In this document: one piece after another, positions 42,401 to 51,570 of the stretch
How the letters are laid out: each line of letters opens with the position of its first letter
Numbering within the stretch: the stretch's first letter is position 1
Origin: Bactericera cockerelli
Lineage: Eukaryota > Arthropoda > Insecta > Hemiptera > Triozidae
DNA: 64,000 bases
NCBI GenBank assembly: GCA_024516035.1
Contig: CM044960.1
Coordinates: 15,285,880 to 15,349,879 of the forward strand
Direction of reading: 5' to 3'
Translations under genes and position numbers: made by a program
Notes under the pieces: model-generated
Told to the model about the DNA's origin: nothing
Seen by the model: the letters and a program-made list of their open reading frames with translations, nothing else
Database searches by the model: none

Positions 42401-45384
42401 CTACTGTCCACAATATTTGCGGAAGCAATCATCAACATCGGGTACCTTAGTAGGCTGGGGTGACTATAAAAACCTCAAGTAGGTACCTAAGCAAACAAGT
42501 TCAATATAATATATGTCTAGTTGGCTACCAATACTATGTATACGTAAATAAGGTAGTTTGTTTCAATGTAGTAAAGAAGTTACTAAAGAAGAGAAAGACG
42601 AACCAGACATCGTGTCTTTATGTCTTCATTTCAATAATGACTTAATTTCCAGTCAACTCATATCGCATTAAACTATGAATTAGGCAATTCCAGTTTACAG
42701 GACTGATTCACAGAAACTAATGAGATGACCAGATGAGCTGTTAGTAATCTATGACATGTAGGTAGTGTTGGTACCCATTCATGTATTCTGTAGAGGTACA
42801 ATGTACCTTCTTAGTGATATAGGTAAATTGTCTTTGAGATTCGTCTTTTAGATTTTTTTTTTTTCAACTATAAGATAACTTTTTTAAGTGGAATTGGGAC
42901 ATCGAAGCTCTGCTTCTTCTTTAGGAAACCCATTATTAATCTCCATGGCAGTCAAACCTAATGCAGACCTTACAAAGTAGCCTTGTAGTATCCAAAGTCT
43001 GAACAAACAAGTGTAACACACAAGGCTGTGGTCATTTGAATGTCGAGGACAGTTTGAGAAAATGATTTATAAAACCAAATGGACACTCTCGACAAAGCTA
43101 ACTCTATAAATAAGATTCATAACCATGGCTTGGACATCAAACGCATAGCCCGAGTCCCGACAGAGGGTGTATGTGTAGAGTGACAGCGGAGAGTTGAACA
43201 ATTGCCAACGACGGAATTACCTCTTTTAACTCTCTGGCCACAGTGCTACCGAAAGCTAAATCTAGAGTTGGAAAATTATTGTAGGTACACCTGTAGTACC
43301 TCTATTTACGTCAGAAACATTGCGTTTCAGGTCACGTGTAGAAACAGTACAATGTAGGATACCTGATCGATTAAAGAATATCAAAAACTCGTAATACTAT
43401 GATACCAATTCTAAACCAAAATTCAATTTCTTGCCCGATTGTTTACCTTTATACCAATAGTCATTCTGATAGGGTCTTGAATTGTGGCGTATATCACCTT
43501 AAATTAGTACTTATCTACGTATTTATCTATAACAGCACGTGTACTTTTATCCAAAGTAGCTATATTCATATATAAGTATAAATATATCCCGAGCGCACGT
43601 GTCAAAAACCAATAAGTAAAGAGAACCAAGTTTCTTCAAATGATGAAGCCAGAAAGATTTTAATTAATTCTTGTACCAATCTTCATAAATTTAAATGTCT
43701 GGATTCTCGTTTGACCGTCTTTGTCTCTTAAGCAATAATAAAAGTCTTACCCACTTGAACAAGTCTCAATGATCTACTTGTTTCACCTCAGAGGCTATCA
43801 AATCAAACATTTGTATGGTCTTTCAATCCCACGACAAGGAATCACTACTTCAAATTCTACCAAAATCATGTGAACGTAGCCATTGCATCCGTTGTATACA
43901 TAGTAAATTCTAGCTAAAGCACTTCCAAAATGCAACCGTATTGTAAACTCTGTAGATATATACATCCCATTCTATTGGTGCTAGTAGCAGAATACAAGAA
44001 ATTCATTAAATGAAAGGTGATTCCGGACACAGAAAGTAAACTCGTGAATTAGAGTAGCCAGCAGCAGCACGAGGAAATTCCTCATGTAATCCTGATTATC
44101 CGTCCGCCTTATGCTTGTCTAGTCTACATAATTCAATTTTATTTGGAATTCATCGCTTCACTTGTTCCTTTTACTTTCGACTTAATTCTAGCGTGGTAAC
44201 TGCTCAGCATCACAATATCTATTATCTCTAGGTGTTCTTCTCAACGAGTGGCTGGTAGATGTTCATCTTGGTAATGTGCAGCTAGCACCCAAGAGATTGC
44301 TATGGACCGAAACACACGACTTCTGGTTCTGCTGAGAGGATTCTAGACACCTTTATTATTATTTTATCAATTTTGCCTTTGTTTCGTGGGTAATCAACTT
44401 GTAAAGTGGGATCATTGCACAACCCGGTAATGGATTTAGTTTTAACGAGTCACCTGTCAGCCAAGTTGTGCATGTCCATGGATGTAAGTGGTAAGTAGGT
44501 ATCTCTGCCTTCCATCACATCTTCTATCGACATCTCATCATCTATAGTAATTATCTATGTATAATTTACATTATGAATAATGCTCCTGTATAACATTTGA
44601 TGTTGCTCTTTACAAGTTTCAAGCTAAAGTAATGGACTTGTTTCACCTAGTTCCTCTTTGTCCGATATCCAATTATACGGAGTAAAAAACTATAGATCTT
44701 CTTAAATATCACTCGATTATCACCAAGACCAAAGTCTGAGATACTAAAAATCAAATGAGATACCAGATCATCATCTGGCTTGAAAATGTCAAATCCTTAT
44801 TTACAGATACTTACTATTACATGACTCGTGTATTATATTTTTTAACTACCCAAACCAGTGGAATTGTCTCGTCAAATATGACAGTGTCCAGTGTTGTTGG
44901 GAGGATCACTGAAATAATTATTGACGTCAGGCATAGGTGGTATGAAAATTAATTTTTTGCTGGTAGCCCCAAACTTACCTCTCACTGTGTGAGTATTGTG
45001 AGTAGATGGATTGATTGTACATCGATTGGTGTCTAAAACTAATTAATAAATATGATAGCTTTAAATGTGGGAGTCAAAAACTAACAAACCATTCTGACCA
45101 CACAGCTTGAAAAAGCAAGCACACTACTGAGTACTGATAACACCATTCTATTTTTGGGTGTCAGTCTTACGAAAGAAATTATGTTTGTCTGATTTGAAAT
45201 CTATGTAAGTACTCTGAATAGCAATGACTTACCTAATACAATTTTCGGGGTCATTCTTACAGTCTGTATTACACCGAAACCGTTCCCATGCCAGCCAGCC
45301 CATGGGCGGTGTCAAGGCCAGTCCATTGTCCAAAGCTCTGCTCACAGCCACCAGACTCGCCACCAGAAGACCCGCTAACCACAT
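17439..45384 (-). CDS. NAGA: GH27 alpha-N-acetylgalactosaminidase / alpha-galactosidase (8 coding exons)
   Basis: CDS is the complement of 45384-45233, 40392-40218, 27050-26876, 20668-20574, 20236-20075, 19300-19103, 18467-18303 and 17630-17439: 1,314 bases, 437 residues, all GT-AG with matching phases. The enzyme removes terminal alpha-GalNAc or alpha-Gal from glycoconjugates, normally in the lysosome. Residues 1-17 form a signal peptide before LDNGL. Active-site features include MGWLAWERF (W33), IDDCW (D78, D79), nucleophile D156 in KIDGC and acid/base D217 in [10 protein letters not shown]. The recognition loop reads SCSWPVY: Ser188 is the NAGA type (Glu in alpha-galactosidase A), and Val191 replaces Ala (NAGA) or Leu (GLA). 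N-glycosylation sequons lie at N125, N177 and N201. The C-terminal beta domain ends in LQYNTLKK. Insects often carry more than one NAGA/GLA-like gene, so the exact substrate preference is inferred. Confidence 0.93.
17681..18302 (-). other. NAGA intron 7; no gene, repeat fragments
   Basis: Holds a small family F fragment (acaagcgtctaaaatagctg at about 17927), a caacaa run (18119-18127) and the reverse of the (GTT)n repeat block (18230-18280). Nothing coding. Confidence 0.5.
18303..18467 (-). CDS. NAGA: NAGA-like coding exon 7
   Basis: Fifty-five codons, residues 320-374, in the C-terminal beta domain: [20 protein letters not shown] and [13 protein letters not shown]. Acceptor ttcctccag, donor gtgagc. 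Confidence 0.93.
18716..18920 (-). repeat. 5'-truncated SINE (family C), 13-bp TSD
   Basis: Insert 18729-18907 flanked by acaatcattagta at 18716-18728 and 18908-18920. Reverse of the C family body from acctcgtgagg to the (ATT)n end. The tRNA-like head is missing, as expected of 5' truncation during target-primed reverse transcription. Confidence 0.9.
19103..19300 (-). CDS. NAGA: NAGA-like coding exon 6
   Basis: Sixty-six codons, residues 254-319: [34 protein letters not shown] and [16 protein letters not shown], the closing strands of the barrel in GH27 enzymes. Acceptor tcctccag, donor gtaact. Confidence 0.95.
20075..20236 (-). CDS. NAGA: NAGA-like coding exon 5 (acid/base)
   Basis: Fifty-four codons, residues 200-253. 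It reads [15 protein letters not shown] with the acid/base Asp217, then [12 protein letters not shown], a block found throughout GH27. Acceptor cttcacag, donor gtaagg. Confidence 0.95.
20574..20668 (-). CDS. NAGA: NAGA-like coding exon 4 (recognition loop)
   Basis: Residues 168-199, including [18 protein letters not shown]. The S-x-x-V positions (188 and 191) are those that separate GalNAc from Gal preference in this family. Acceptor tgtccccag, donor g|gtaaat. Confidence 0.93.
22721..23241. repeat. MITE with iterated ACCTCGTA motifs
   Basis: Outer arms tatcgtcgcttaagaaga and its complement tcttcttaagcgacgata bound a 521-base element; inverted similarity extends about 43 bases. The octamer ACCTCGTA occurs at 22742, 22875, 22920 and 23037, and its complement at 22969 and 23214, often followed by gtccgat-like words. 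No ORF. It may be a non-autonomous DNA transposon with subterminal binding sites; the superfamily is unknown. Confidence 0.7.
26238..26455 (+). repeat. tRNA-derived SINE (family E) with hairpin tail
   Basis: tRNA-like head ctggtagtcaagtggttaac with box B ttggttcgaatcaaaccc, then accacataataataat. The tail aatgc-tttga-gcatt-aacctcgcc is a stem-loop followed by CGCC, comparable with the L1 and L2 tails. It ends attatta. Confidence 0.7.
26876..27050 (-). CDS. NAGA: NAGA-like coding exon 3 (nucleophile)
   Basis: Residues 110-167 plus one base. It reads [19 protein letters not shown] and [12 protein letters not shown]156 of KIDGC is the catalytic nucleophile by family homology. A tRNA-like SINE lies just upstream in the intron (27085 onward). 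Confidence 0.95.
27085..27380 (+). repeat. tRNA-derived SINE (family F)
   Basis: Head agctcagtggttaagcactc and box B gggttcgatctcccg are tRNA-like, followed by a long body (gttgtttgtaagggatacct, ccatcagaggggaggcatac, cacaagcgtctacagtagct) and an A-rich end. The reverse copy is at 29795-30085. Confidence 0.8.
27559..27720 (+). repeat. tRNA-derived SINE (family D), diverged copy
   Basis: ctcgataactcgatcaataa, with box-B-like ggttaaagtccc, then gtaattgagacatc and aattatgataacc. Matches the layout of the copy at 3366-3511. Confidence 0.6.
29795..30085 (-). repeat. tRNA-derived SINE (family F), reverse copy
   Basis: Complement of the family F element: cttgtggtctgtgttgtagc, ggtgctgggtgaacacgag and the tRNA-like head at the right end (cgcttggcaagcgagta). 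It allows the family consensus to be aligned with 27085-27380. Confidence 0.8.
30765..30988 (-). repeat. 5S rRNA-derived SINE
   Basis: On + it reads the complement of tail, body and head: cggtttaacgtcgctttcat, tcacccatcctgggttgggt, ttgcttaacttcggtgatcc and caacgctggc. A 5S-like box region is recognisable, but about 20 bases of the head are missing beside cttcaccctgctgg. Confidence 0.75.
31609..31858 (+). mobile_element. Mini-Helitron (non-autonomous)
   Basis: Starts tctatacttataaaagagag (31610, 5'-TC rule) and ends with the hairpin gcgggc-gaca-gcccgc followed by CTAG (31857, CTRR rule), between a host A (31609) and T (31858). A ctcactcact run lies near the left end; the interior gaagctgaaatttgg and gggatttttcgaaattccc is typical of insect mini-Helitrons. 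248 bp, no coding. Confidence 0.8.
31859..31965. repeat. Dispersed repeat with CTAGTTTTG core, copy 1
   Basis: atcaagcaaaacgctagttt, aacgccaaga and acaaaacgagcgtg, then tacttacg; a matching copy is at 52017-52100. Only two copies in the window; nature unknown. Confidence 0.55.
33484..33545. repeat. Perfect 26-bp hairpin
   Basis: Arms 33484-33509 (starting ttcaactctgtggacttcaa) and 33520-33545 are exact reverse complements with a 10-base loop. A third partial copy (tatgtatatttgtggacttc) lies just upstream at about 33468-33487. In NAGA intron 2. Confidence 0.85.
37058..37235 (+). repeat. LINE-like 3' tail (family L1)
   Basis: gggttgggtggaagagattg, cacaggcaataaccccgccc, a T-rich stretch, acctaataaagc and ataata repeats: the cleanest hairpin version together with the copies at 3975 and 39281. 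The sequence just before it (about 37000-37050) resembles the tail of SINE family G. Confidence 0.7.
37751..37819 (-). repeat. Interstitial telomere-like (CCTAA) block
   Basis: Degenerate array of cctaa units: taacctaacctaaccctgcc, then further cctaa/cctgc variants, equivalent to TTAGG on the other strand, the usual insect telomere repeat. About 70 bp. Confidence 0.75.
38404..38454. repeat. (GA)n microsatellite
   Basis: About 25 uninterrupted GA dinucleotides. Confidence 0.95.
39165..39470 (+). repeat. SINE family G piece joined to an L1 tail and long A-run
   Basis: A tRNA-like remnant (cagtcgtaaaggcgtcgcgt, cccaaccgggacat) is followed by ttggacttactg, directly by ggaagagattgccacaggca of the L1 tail, then cctaataaagctt and an A-run of more than 30. 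This suggests either a nested insertion or a SINE that captured the L1 tail. Confidence 0.6.
40218..40392 (-). CDS. NAGA: NAGA-like coding exon 2
   Basis: Residues 51-109. It contains [11 protein letters not shown] with the substrate-binding Asp pair D78/D79, then [14 protein letters not shown]. Acceptor ccttccag, donor gtgagt, phase 0 end. The following intron is about 13.2 kb. Confidence 0.94.
40532..40648. repeat. Two adjacent perfect hairpins
   Basis: First: arms 40532-40558 and 40568-40594, 27 exact pairs, 9-base loop; the arm begins aaagtggttttaactattta. A third copy of its core (ggttttaactatttacaagg) follows at 40595-40614. Second: arms 40613-40628 (ggtaggaagagacaga) and 40633-40648, 16 exact pairs closed by GAAA. 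In NAGA intron 1, about 140 bp upstream of exon 2. Confidence 0.85.
40649..45232 (-). other. Rest of NAGA intron 1; nothing supported
   Basis: AT-rich DNA without recognisable exon, repeat family or RNA gene. Short ORFs (under 95 codons) have no family resemblance. An A/T-rich low-complexity stretch lies at 41766-41790. Confidence 0.5.
45233..45384 (-). CDS. NAGA: NAGA-like coding exon 1 (signal peptide)
   Basis: Starts at [17 protein letters not shown] (signal peptide), then [19 protein letters not shown] and ends with two bases of Ser51 before gtaagt. The frame stays open 29 codons further upstream to an alternative Met at 45471, but that stretch is not signal-like. A good acceptor (gtccccag) lies one base before the chosen ATG, suggesting a separate 5'-UTR exon. 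Confidence 0.9.
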
Positions 45385-45385
45385 C

Positions 45386-45420
45386 CTGGGGACACGAGAA
45401 ATAGAAACACTGTTATTACG
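45386..45420 (-). promoter_or_regulatory. Candidate 3' splice site just before the NAGA start codon
   Basis: On the - strand gtttctatttctcgtgtccc leads into AG (45387-45386) and then G-ATG. This is a good acceptor with a pyrimidine tract, implying that the mRNA may start in a distant non-coding exon. No transcript evidence is available. Confidence 0.45.
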
Positions 45421-45471
45421 GTTGCTACTGCTGAGAACGTTAAACACAAGAAGGTTGTTTGGGGAGTCCAT

Positions 45472-48053
45472 TGTAGTACCTACTGTGTGCAGTTGTACAA
45501 TTTGGTGATAGAGGATTCTGTTTGCGTAACATGATGATTTCTCCCGTTATGGAAATAAATGAAAATATTGATTATTTGAGCAATTCTAGAAATATTTTAT
45601 TTAATAACTCAATTTATAGGTAATTTAGGGTTACTAAAGAGAAGTGAAGGTTAGATACATATATTATTTTCCCACCTTTTGAATCAGTCGCACGAATTTT
45701 AGAATGAAATAAATTGTAAAAATGAGACATTCACATAATAGAATGAACTGTCACCTATCGATCCGAAAATTCTAGCACCTTCACAATTTACTTTCGAAAC
45801 CCACGTTAAGCCAAAGTCCCACCGACTATGGTGACTGTTTTGTTTTCCTTTCAACACTAGTAAAATTACAAAGAGCGTTGTTGTTACGAGAAGTTAGCCA
45901 CAGCAGGATGATAAGATGGAGCATCTGATAAAGAAGGACGTACTGGTTCAAGTCAATTGAAAGGTGATGATCAGCTATGATGATTCAAACGTCATAGCCA
46001 GAAAATAAACATCCAGATTATTCTTTATTGATTTGACAAATATTCTTACAAAAAGTCTTATTTTGAATATTTGAGAAGAACTTCCGTGCGGAAAACGATG
46101 TAAGAAGATTTCATCAGAAAACATAATAATAGGACATTAGGTTTTCTATTTGTTTGATTATTTGCCAGAGGAATTTACTACCAAGAAGATTATGTATACA
46201 AATAGAGGGAATATAATGGAAAATAGGTGTTTGAGAGAAGGAAAATAAGAAGAAGAAAAACAACTCGATCTAGAGTGCCTACACATTCACTTTTTTCATT
46301 AATGAGATGGCGTAGATATTTTCTAAAAAAGAAAAGACTGTGACTTAAAATTACAGAGAAATTCACGTTGTAAAACAATCTGTTTCTACTACACTCAGCA
46401 GATCATCTCAATTTTTCCTCCACCTACTGAGCTGTCCCGGTAGCTCAGTGGTAAAGGCGGCACTCTGTGAATCCTAAGATTCTAGAGGTTGTGGGTTCGA
46501 AACCCAGCCGGGACATGACAAATTATCCTCCCATTTGGGATTTTTATCACATAATAATATGTCTTGGGCTCGAATAATGGGACTTTAATAGTCTTAATCG
46601 GGCAGTATAAATAAGGCGATATTATTATTATTTTATGGGTCAACGGTCGCTAAGATTGGTAGACCAAGAGGTTAGAGCTACTCATTTATAAATCCAAATT
46701 TATTTTATGTTGTACCTGAAGATGACCAGTTCAATTCTGGTTGTGGTAGAGTTCTAGATGTGTAATTAAAGTTCCACAAGTAGCAGTGCTTCCAAACTTG
46801 GGTCTGTTCTGTTCATTTCTCCCCAAAGATCATATTATATGGTTTTACCCGTTTAAGAATCCTTAGATGAATAGAATTATGCTTAATTAGTAGTCTTTTC
46901 ACATTTTTTGTGGGTAGTCTTCTTTCTGAATGAAAAAAGCTGATACTCATAATAAAATGAATGCACATTTATTAAGAATCAAATTAGGTACTCTTTAATA
47001 AAACAATAACTATAGTTCACAGGTCTCTCTCAACCAACCTCTTCGTCTTTTCACGTTTTCGGAGAATTTTGGTGAAAACCGATATACATAAATGAGATCG
47101 CTGCTGTCTCAAATAAGTTTGGAGCCACTGTCTGGACTCAGTAAAGTTTAACATGACCACTATTGACTACCTGAAAGATACGACAAGAGTGCAAGACTAT
47201 AGATAGAGGGCGTTGACATGACCTAACATTTAACTTTAGAACTTCCTTTATTTTATAGTATTTCTAGCCAATCTTTAGTTCTAGCTATTTTTTAAGTAGT
47301 GATCTATCTTCCTGTGAAATTCTTTTGATAAAATTATCGTTATCGCTGTATTACCAGTCTCTGTGTTAGAAATTTCACATCTGTGCCTATCTGACTGCAT
47401 ATTATCGGGTGGTTATTGGTCAAGAAACCACAGCCCAAACGTTAAAAGATGTTGAAATTATCATGAGAATCGACCCCTACTCAAAACTACTGTCCTTTTT
47501 CTTGAGTGAGAGAGAGATAAAGAAAATACAAGAAGGCATGACCATCCGAAAGTACAGCAATGTCTTGGTTATTTCTTGGGCGAGAAACTTAAAATCCCTA
47601 GCATCATACTTAGGGTGACCATTCCCAATTTCCCACATTATATTTCTCTCCCTTTCGCTCTTTCTTCATCCATAAGATTATTCATGTCTTCAGACTTTTC
47701 AGTTCATTTTTGGAGCTGAATTTTCATTTTTGACTATGCACGTTGACCATCAGTTTCTATGTTTTATAAATGTCTCTGAGTTTAATATTGGTAGACTAAT
47801 AATTACTTTTACGATTGTGAAGCAACCAATGTATAAACGTGTATGCTCTTCTAACCAAAGTTAGGAGAAGAGGCCTATTGAATGTTACAAATCCACCGTG
47901 GAAGGAGTAGTGCTCTCTCTTCTGACATCTCAAAATGATGAAAAGTAAAATCCTCTGTATCCTTCTACTCTTTGTGTGCCCGTTCGTTTGAAAGTACATG
48001 GAGAAGAGTATTTTTCAGTTGTAATACTCGATGCCGTCTCTGAATTTAGCCAT
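45472..48053. other. No gene seen; one SINE
   Basis: AT-rich stretch on the 5' side of the NAGA start codon. Besides the SINE at 46431-46632, no coding or RNA signal was found. No clear promoter pair (TATA plus Inr) adjacent to the start codon. Confidence 0.45.
46431..46632 (+). repeat. tRNA-derived SINE (family G)
   Basis: A tRNA-like head with a full 7-bp acceptor pair (gtcccgg/ccgggac), ggtagctcagtggtaaagg and ggttcgaaaccc, but an oversized anticodon region. It is followed by a non-tRNA tail (ctcccatttgggatttttat, gtcttgggctcg, gggcagtataaataaggcg) and (ATT)n. A related copy is at 52535-52684. Confidence 0.8.
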
Positions 48054-48211
48054 TTTATTCAGATGTATGGTGAGCATAAGCATGATCAAGCAGACGCTGT
48101 AAGTAATCTTGAACTGGCTAAGCTGTACAGCACGATCTGAGTGCACAGAGCCACGAGGGCAATGAAACAGAAGCACGTGGGAATCACTAGTGGGCGCATG
48201 TGGTTTTCCAT
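48054..48211 (-). CDS. Possible small terminal exon with membrane segment
   Basis: On the - strand an acceptor (ctctttccag) is followed at once by ATG 48211 and a 41-codon frame to TGA (48088-48086): MENHMRPLVIPTCFCFIALV, then ALCTQIVLYSLASS and a short tail. The middle is a hydrophobic, Cys-containing segment long enough to span a membrane. AATAAA (48059-48054) lies 26 bases past the stop. It could be the last exon of an unrecognised gene lying toward 64 kb, or a microprotein. I recognise no family. Confidence 0.35.
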
Positions 48212-48543
48212 CTGGAAAGAGGGATTATCGTGTGAAGAATCATTTTTGTAACAGAAGCTAATGGTATTATTTCCAACTACCCAAGTAGAAGATGATATTA
48301 TTTATTCAGAAAAAGTACATCATCTAAAAAGTTGAGATATTTAAAAAGCAAATATTTTCACATGTTTTTTTTATCAATGTAAGGTACACAACCTAGATAA
48401 TAAATTATGTGATATCTCTATCTGATGTGGAAGAGAATAAATATTCTTAAAGATAATGTGAGGAGGGGTATTTTGATTACGTCTATCTTTTTTTTATTTT
48501 TTTAAAATAGTTATTTTTTGGGAACATTTTTTGGATCAAAAGA

Positions 48544-50143
48544 TACACTAGCCAAAACAAAATAGGGCCCACCTGAAAATTTTCACGACATCGTGTATAG
48601 GACACCTTAAAGTTAAACTTTAGGGTATTAACATGTCCTAATCTTGTTTATTGATACTCTGAGACAGTTGGTATGGTTTTATTTATGGATATCACTGGTT
48701 ATTAGTCTTTATTTACCTTTTCTAGAGATAGTGCTCTTTTGTGACAGTAAAGTTAATTTTTAATGGTTGTTTTTAATTTATTCTTAGACCAATAATTTTC
48801 AATAAAAAAGTCTTTTCGGGTGTTTTGTATCTTTTTTGTGACCCTATGCCGGGTATTCGTCGACATTTAAATGCAGAATCTCATTCTCGTGCCATAACCT
48901 TGCTGGAAAATGGAGCCTCCCAGAGATTGGTCGCGAATCGGCTTCGTGTGTCCCGAAGAGCCATTAGAAACTTATGGAACCGTTTTCAAGAGATGGGTAG
49001 TGGTGAGAGAAGACCTGGCTCTGGGCGACATCGCATTAATTCGGAGCGGGAGGACCGTTTTATTCGAATAATTGCCCTACAACAGAGCTTTGTCTCAGCT
49101 CCTGCGATACAAAATCAATTGGAAGCATAATCAAACGTTCAAGTAAGCGACCAAATCATTAGGAACAGGCTCAGAGAATCTCAGGTGAGGTCAAGAAGAC
49201 GTTTGGTGAAGCCAAAAATGACAGCAGCTCACTGCGCGGCAAGATTAAGATTCGCGCGAGAGCACATCCAATGGGGTATGGACAACTGGCAGTGGGTGCT
49301 CTTTTCGGATGAGTGCAAGATTAAGTTTCATAGTGATGATAGACTGATTAGAGTATGGAGACGTGAAGGAGAAAGATTTTCTGAGCCCTGCATTCACGAA
49401 ACTGATCAGTATGGTGGCCCAAGTGTCATGGTATGGGGAGGGATAAATTTAACCGGTAGAACAGAGCTTGTCTATTTTCCGTGACAGCAGAGTAACCTCG
49501 GAGAGTTACATTGAGCAAGTCATTGAACCTCAGGTGATACCATTTGCACATCGTTTGGGCCCGAATTTTGTTTTGATGCATGACAATGCTCGCCCTCATG
49601 TCGCGCGCGCTACCAGGCTAGCTCTTCAGGAGGCAAATATTGAAGTAATGGACTGGCCTGCAATAAGCCCCGACCTAAATCCGATCGAACACGTATGGGA
49701 TCAACTCAAAAGGAGACTTAAACTACAGATTTTGGCCATAGGATCTCAAGAAGAACTCATACGGGCCTTGAAAGTGTGTTGGGACGAAATTCCTCAAGAA
49801 AACCTTGTCAATCTCATTCAAAGCATGCCAAACAGAATAGAAGAGTGTGCAAGAAAAAGAGGGACACACACTCATTACTGAGAATTGATCATCACCACTT
49901 TACAGCGACTCAGAAGACTTTAAACACAACCTGAATAACTAAGGTAAACATGACAGTTTTGTCAAAATTCTTTTAAATGGTTGAAATAACCTTTCTTTCC
50001 CTTAAAATATTGTCACCTTTACTTAAATAAAATGAGTATGCTCTAAATAAATACATTCCTTAACTTTCTGTATAAAAAAATAATACTTATGCTTTGTTAT
50101 TTAGAAAGAGTTGGGTGGGCCCTATTTTGTTTTGGCTAGTGTA
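48544..50143 (+). mobile_element. Tc1-family transposon, near full length
   Basis: The element 48546-50141 (1,596 bp) is flanked by TA. The 28-base terminal inverted repeats (48546-48573 and 50114-50141) are identical, starting cactagccaaaacaaaatag. It carries one degenerate transposase gene. The TA duplication and exact ends indicate a fairly recent insertion. Confidence 0.95.
48846..49881 (+). pseudogene. Tc1 transposase, one nonsense and one frameshift
   Basis: Starts MPGIRRHLNAESHSRAITLL with paired-like helix-turn-helix segments (ASQRLVANRLRVSRRAIRN) and an SGRHR linker. It reaches TAA at 49128-49130, continues in the same frame, then shifts by +1 near 49475-49484. The DD34E positions are visible: D in VLFSDECKIKF, D in LMHDNARPH and E in SPDLNPIEHVWDQL. 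Total length is about 345 codons, normal for Tc1. Only these two lesions are seen, so the copy could be moved in trans but should not make enzyme. Confidence 0.92.
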
Positions 50144-50208
50144 TTTGACAGTGATTCTTCCTACTCGGACTTTCCTTTGAAATTGTTGGTACTTTATTAT
50201 TTGGTTTA

Positions 50209-50310
50209 GAAAACCCAACCCAACTTGGGTTGGGCCAGCATCACGAAGTCTTCATCTCGCTGCACGTTGCTTAACTTCGGTGATCCTACGAGAACCGCGC
50301 TACAGACGAA
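50209..50310 (-). repeat. 5S SINE fragment
   Basis: ttgggttgggccagcatcac, gaagtcttcatctcgctgc and ttgcttaacttcggtgatcc are the complement of the body/head junction and part of the 5S head, closest to the copy at 30765-30988. Confidence 0.65.
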
Positions 50311-50489
50311 ATTACATCGCCACACTATGAAATGTAATACAGAAATGAATATAGGTAAAGTTTCCATCAACACCTATCAATTTGAAGTCAATGCTGAAAA
50401 AATCGAGATGGACATCCAGATGGGCATGACAACCTCAGAGAGATGGTGGTGCTGAACTTGCCAAATTAGCCTTTCCTTGTGTTAGCATT

Positions 50490-50915
50490 GAACCTGTTAT
50501 ACAAGAATCCTCGGGCCTCCATACCTACTCCTGCTCTGATTGTTGACGACAAAATAGTTGGACTCTGGGAGTCAGGAAGAACTGCGTTTTTAGACTACAG
50601 GATTGTGAATCCCGACGCTACACTTCTAGGGACTGGACAAGTGTAGCTCACCAACACGCCCATGAGAAGCAATCAAAGTATGATCAGGCATCTGAAGATT
50701 CTGAAGATGTAAGGAGTACTTTTATTCCCATGGTTTGTTCTACTGAAGGTGTACTCCACAAAGAATTTGAGAAGGTCCTCACAAGAATTTCTGCGGTATT
50801 GAGTGCCAAATGGAACAAATCTTTCAGTATGGTCAAAAACCTTGTTTGGGTGAACACACAGTTCTCAATCATTAGATCAATCAACTTGAGTATTAGGGGA
50901 TCAATAAAAAAAAAT
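50490..50915 (+). pseudogene. Retroelement-type C-terminal protein fragment
   Basis: One frame reads IVDDKIVGLWESGRTAFLDY then RIVNPDA; after a frameshift another reads DWTSVAHQHAHEKQSKYDQA, then FIPMVCSTEGVLHKEFEKVL, KWNKSFSMVKNLV and IIRSINLSIRG before TAG. This order (G-W-x-x-GR-AF-D-R--NP, H--EK--KY, F-P-V-ST-GVL--E, R--N---RG) is common at the end of reverse-transcriptase-like proteins in many eukaryotes. It is truncated and frameshifted, hence a relic. Confidence 0.55.
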
Positions 50916-51394
50916 TAGACAACTTTCTGAATATGAGTATGTCTAATATATGTATAAAAAAAAGAAAAAAAAAAAAATTGACTATTAAAAAAAAAGATGG
51001 ACATCATATTCATAATTTAATGTGTAAGGAGAAGGACACGGGATACGAGTCTGTACTTTACATTCATTCTCAATTCAATAGGTCACAAGTTCACCTTCTC
51101 ATTGCAATTTCGTACCTATTACACTTTCGCAACTTGATTTAAGTTGGTATTTTTGACAAACTTGACGGAATTGATGTCCACTTAAAATAAAACAAATAAT
51201 GTAATAATATACGAGTATCTCGATCATATTACCCACATCCCGGGTTTTAATTCCAGCAGGATTATTTCTAAGTTTTAACTCACTAACTTCTGAAATCGTG
51301 ATCATCATTTGCTTAGAGCCAGAAAAATACAAAGAATTACATCTCATTGAGAAGGGGAGATGGAAAAAACGTTTGCTTGGACCCAGAAAGTTGA

Positions 51395-51570
51395 ATAATT
51401 TGCTCAGTAGCTTGATCGATAAGGCGGCAGACTTGTAATCTCCAGATTGACTTAAACCTCCGACCTCCAGGTTGGTGGTTCAAGTCCCGAGTTAAGTAGA
51501 GACTTAATAAAAAGCGAATTTTAGTAGTTGTGATATCACAATTGTGATAATAAAAAAAGTGATAACTAGT
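51395..51570 (+). repeat. tRNA-derived SINE (family D), internally expanded
   Basis: gctcagtagcttgatcgata, box B ggttggtggttcaagtccc, and the tail gtagttgtgatatcacaat. Between boxes A and B it has about 25 extra bases with an inverted repeat around ctccgacctccagg. Confidence 0.75.

Noticed and set aside
45385..45471. N-terminal extension MDSPNN... as the true NAGA start
   Set aside because: It would bury the signal peptide behind 29 polar residues, and an acceptor just before the inner ATG suggests this stretch is intron.
46431..46515. A functional tRNA gene with a 7-bp acceptor stem
   Set aside because: The anticodon arm is oversized and unpaired, the T stem has a mismatch, and a SINE tail with (ATT)n follows directly; related copies exist in the window.
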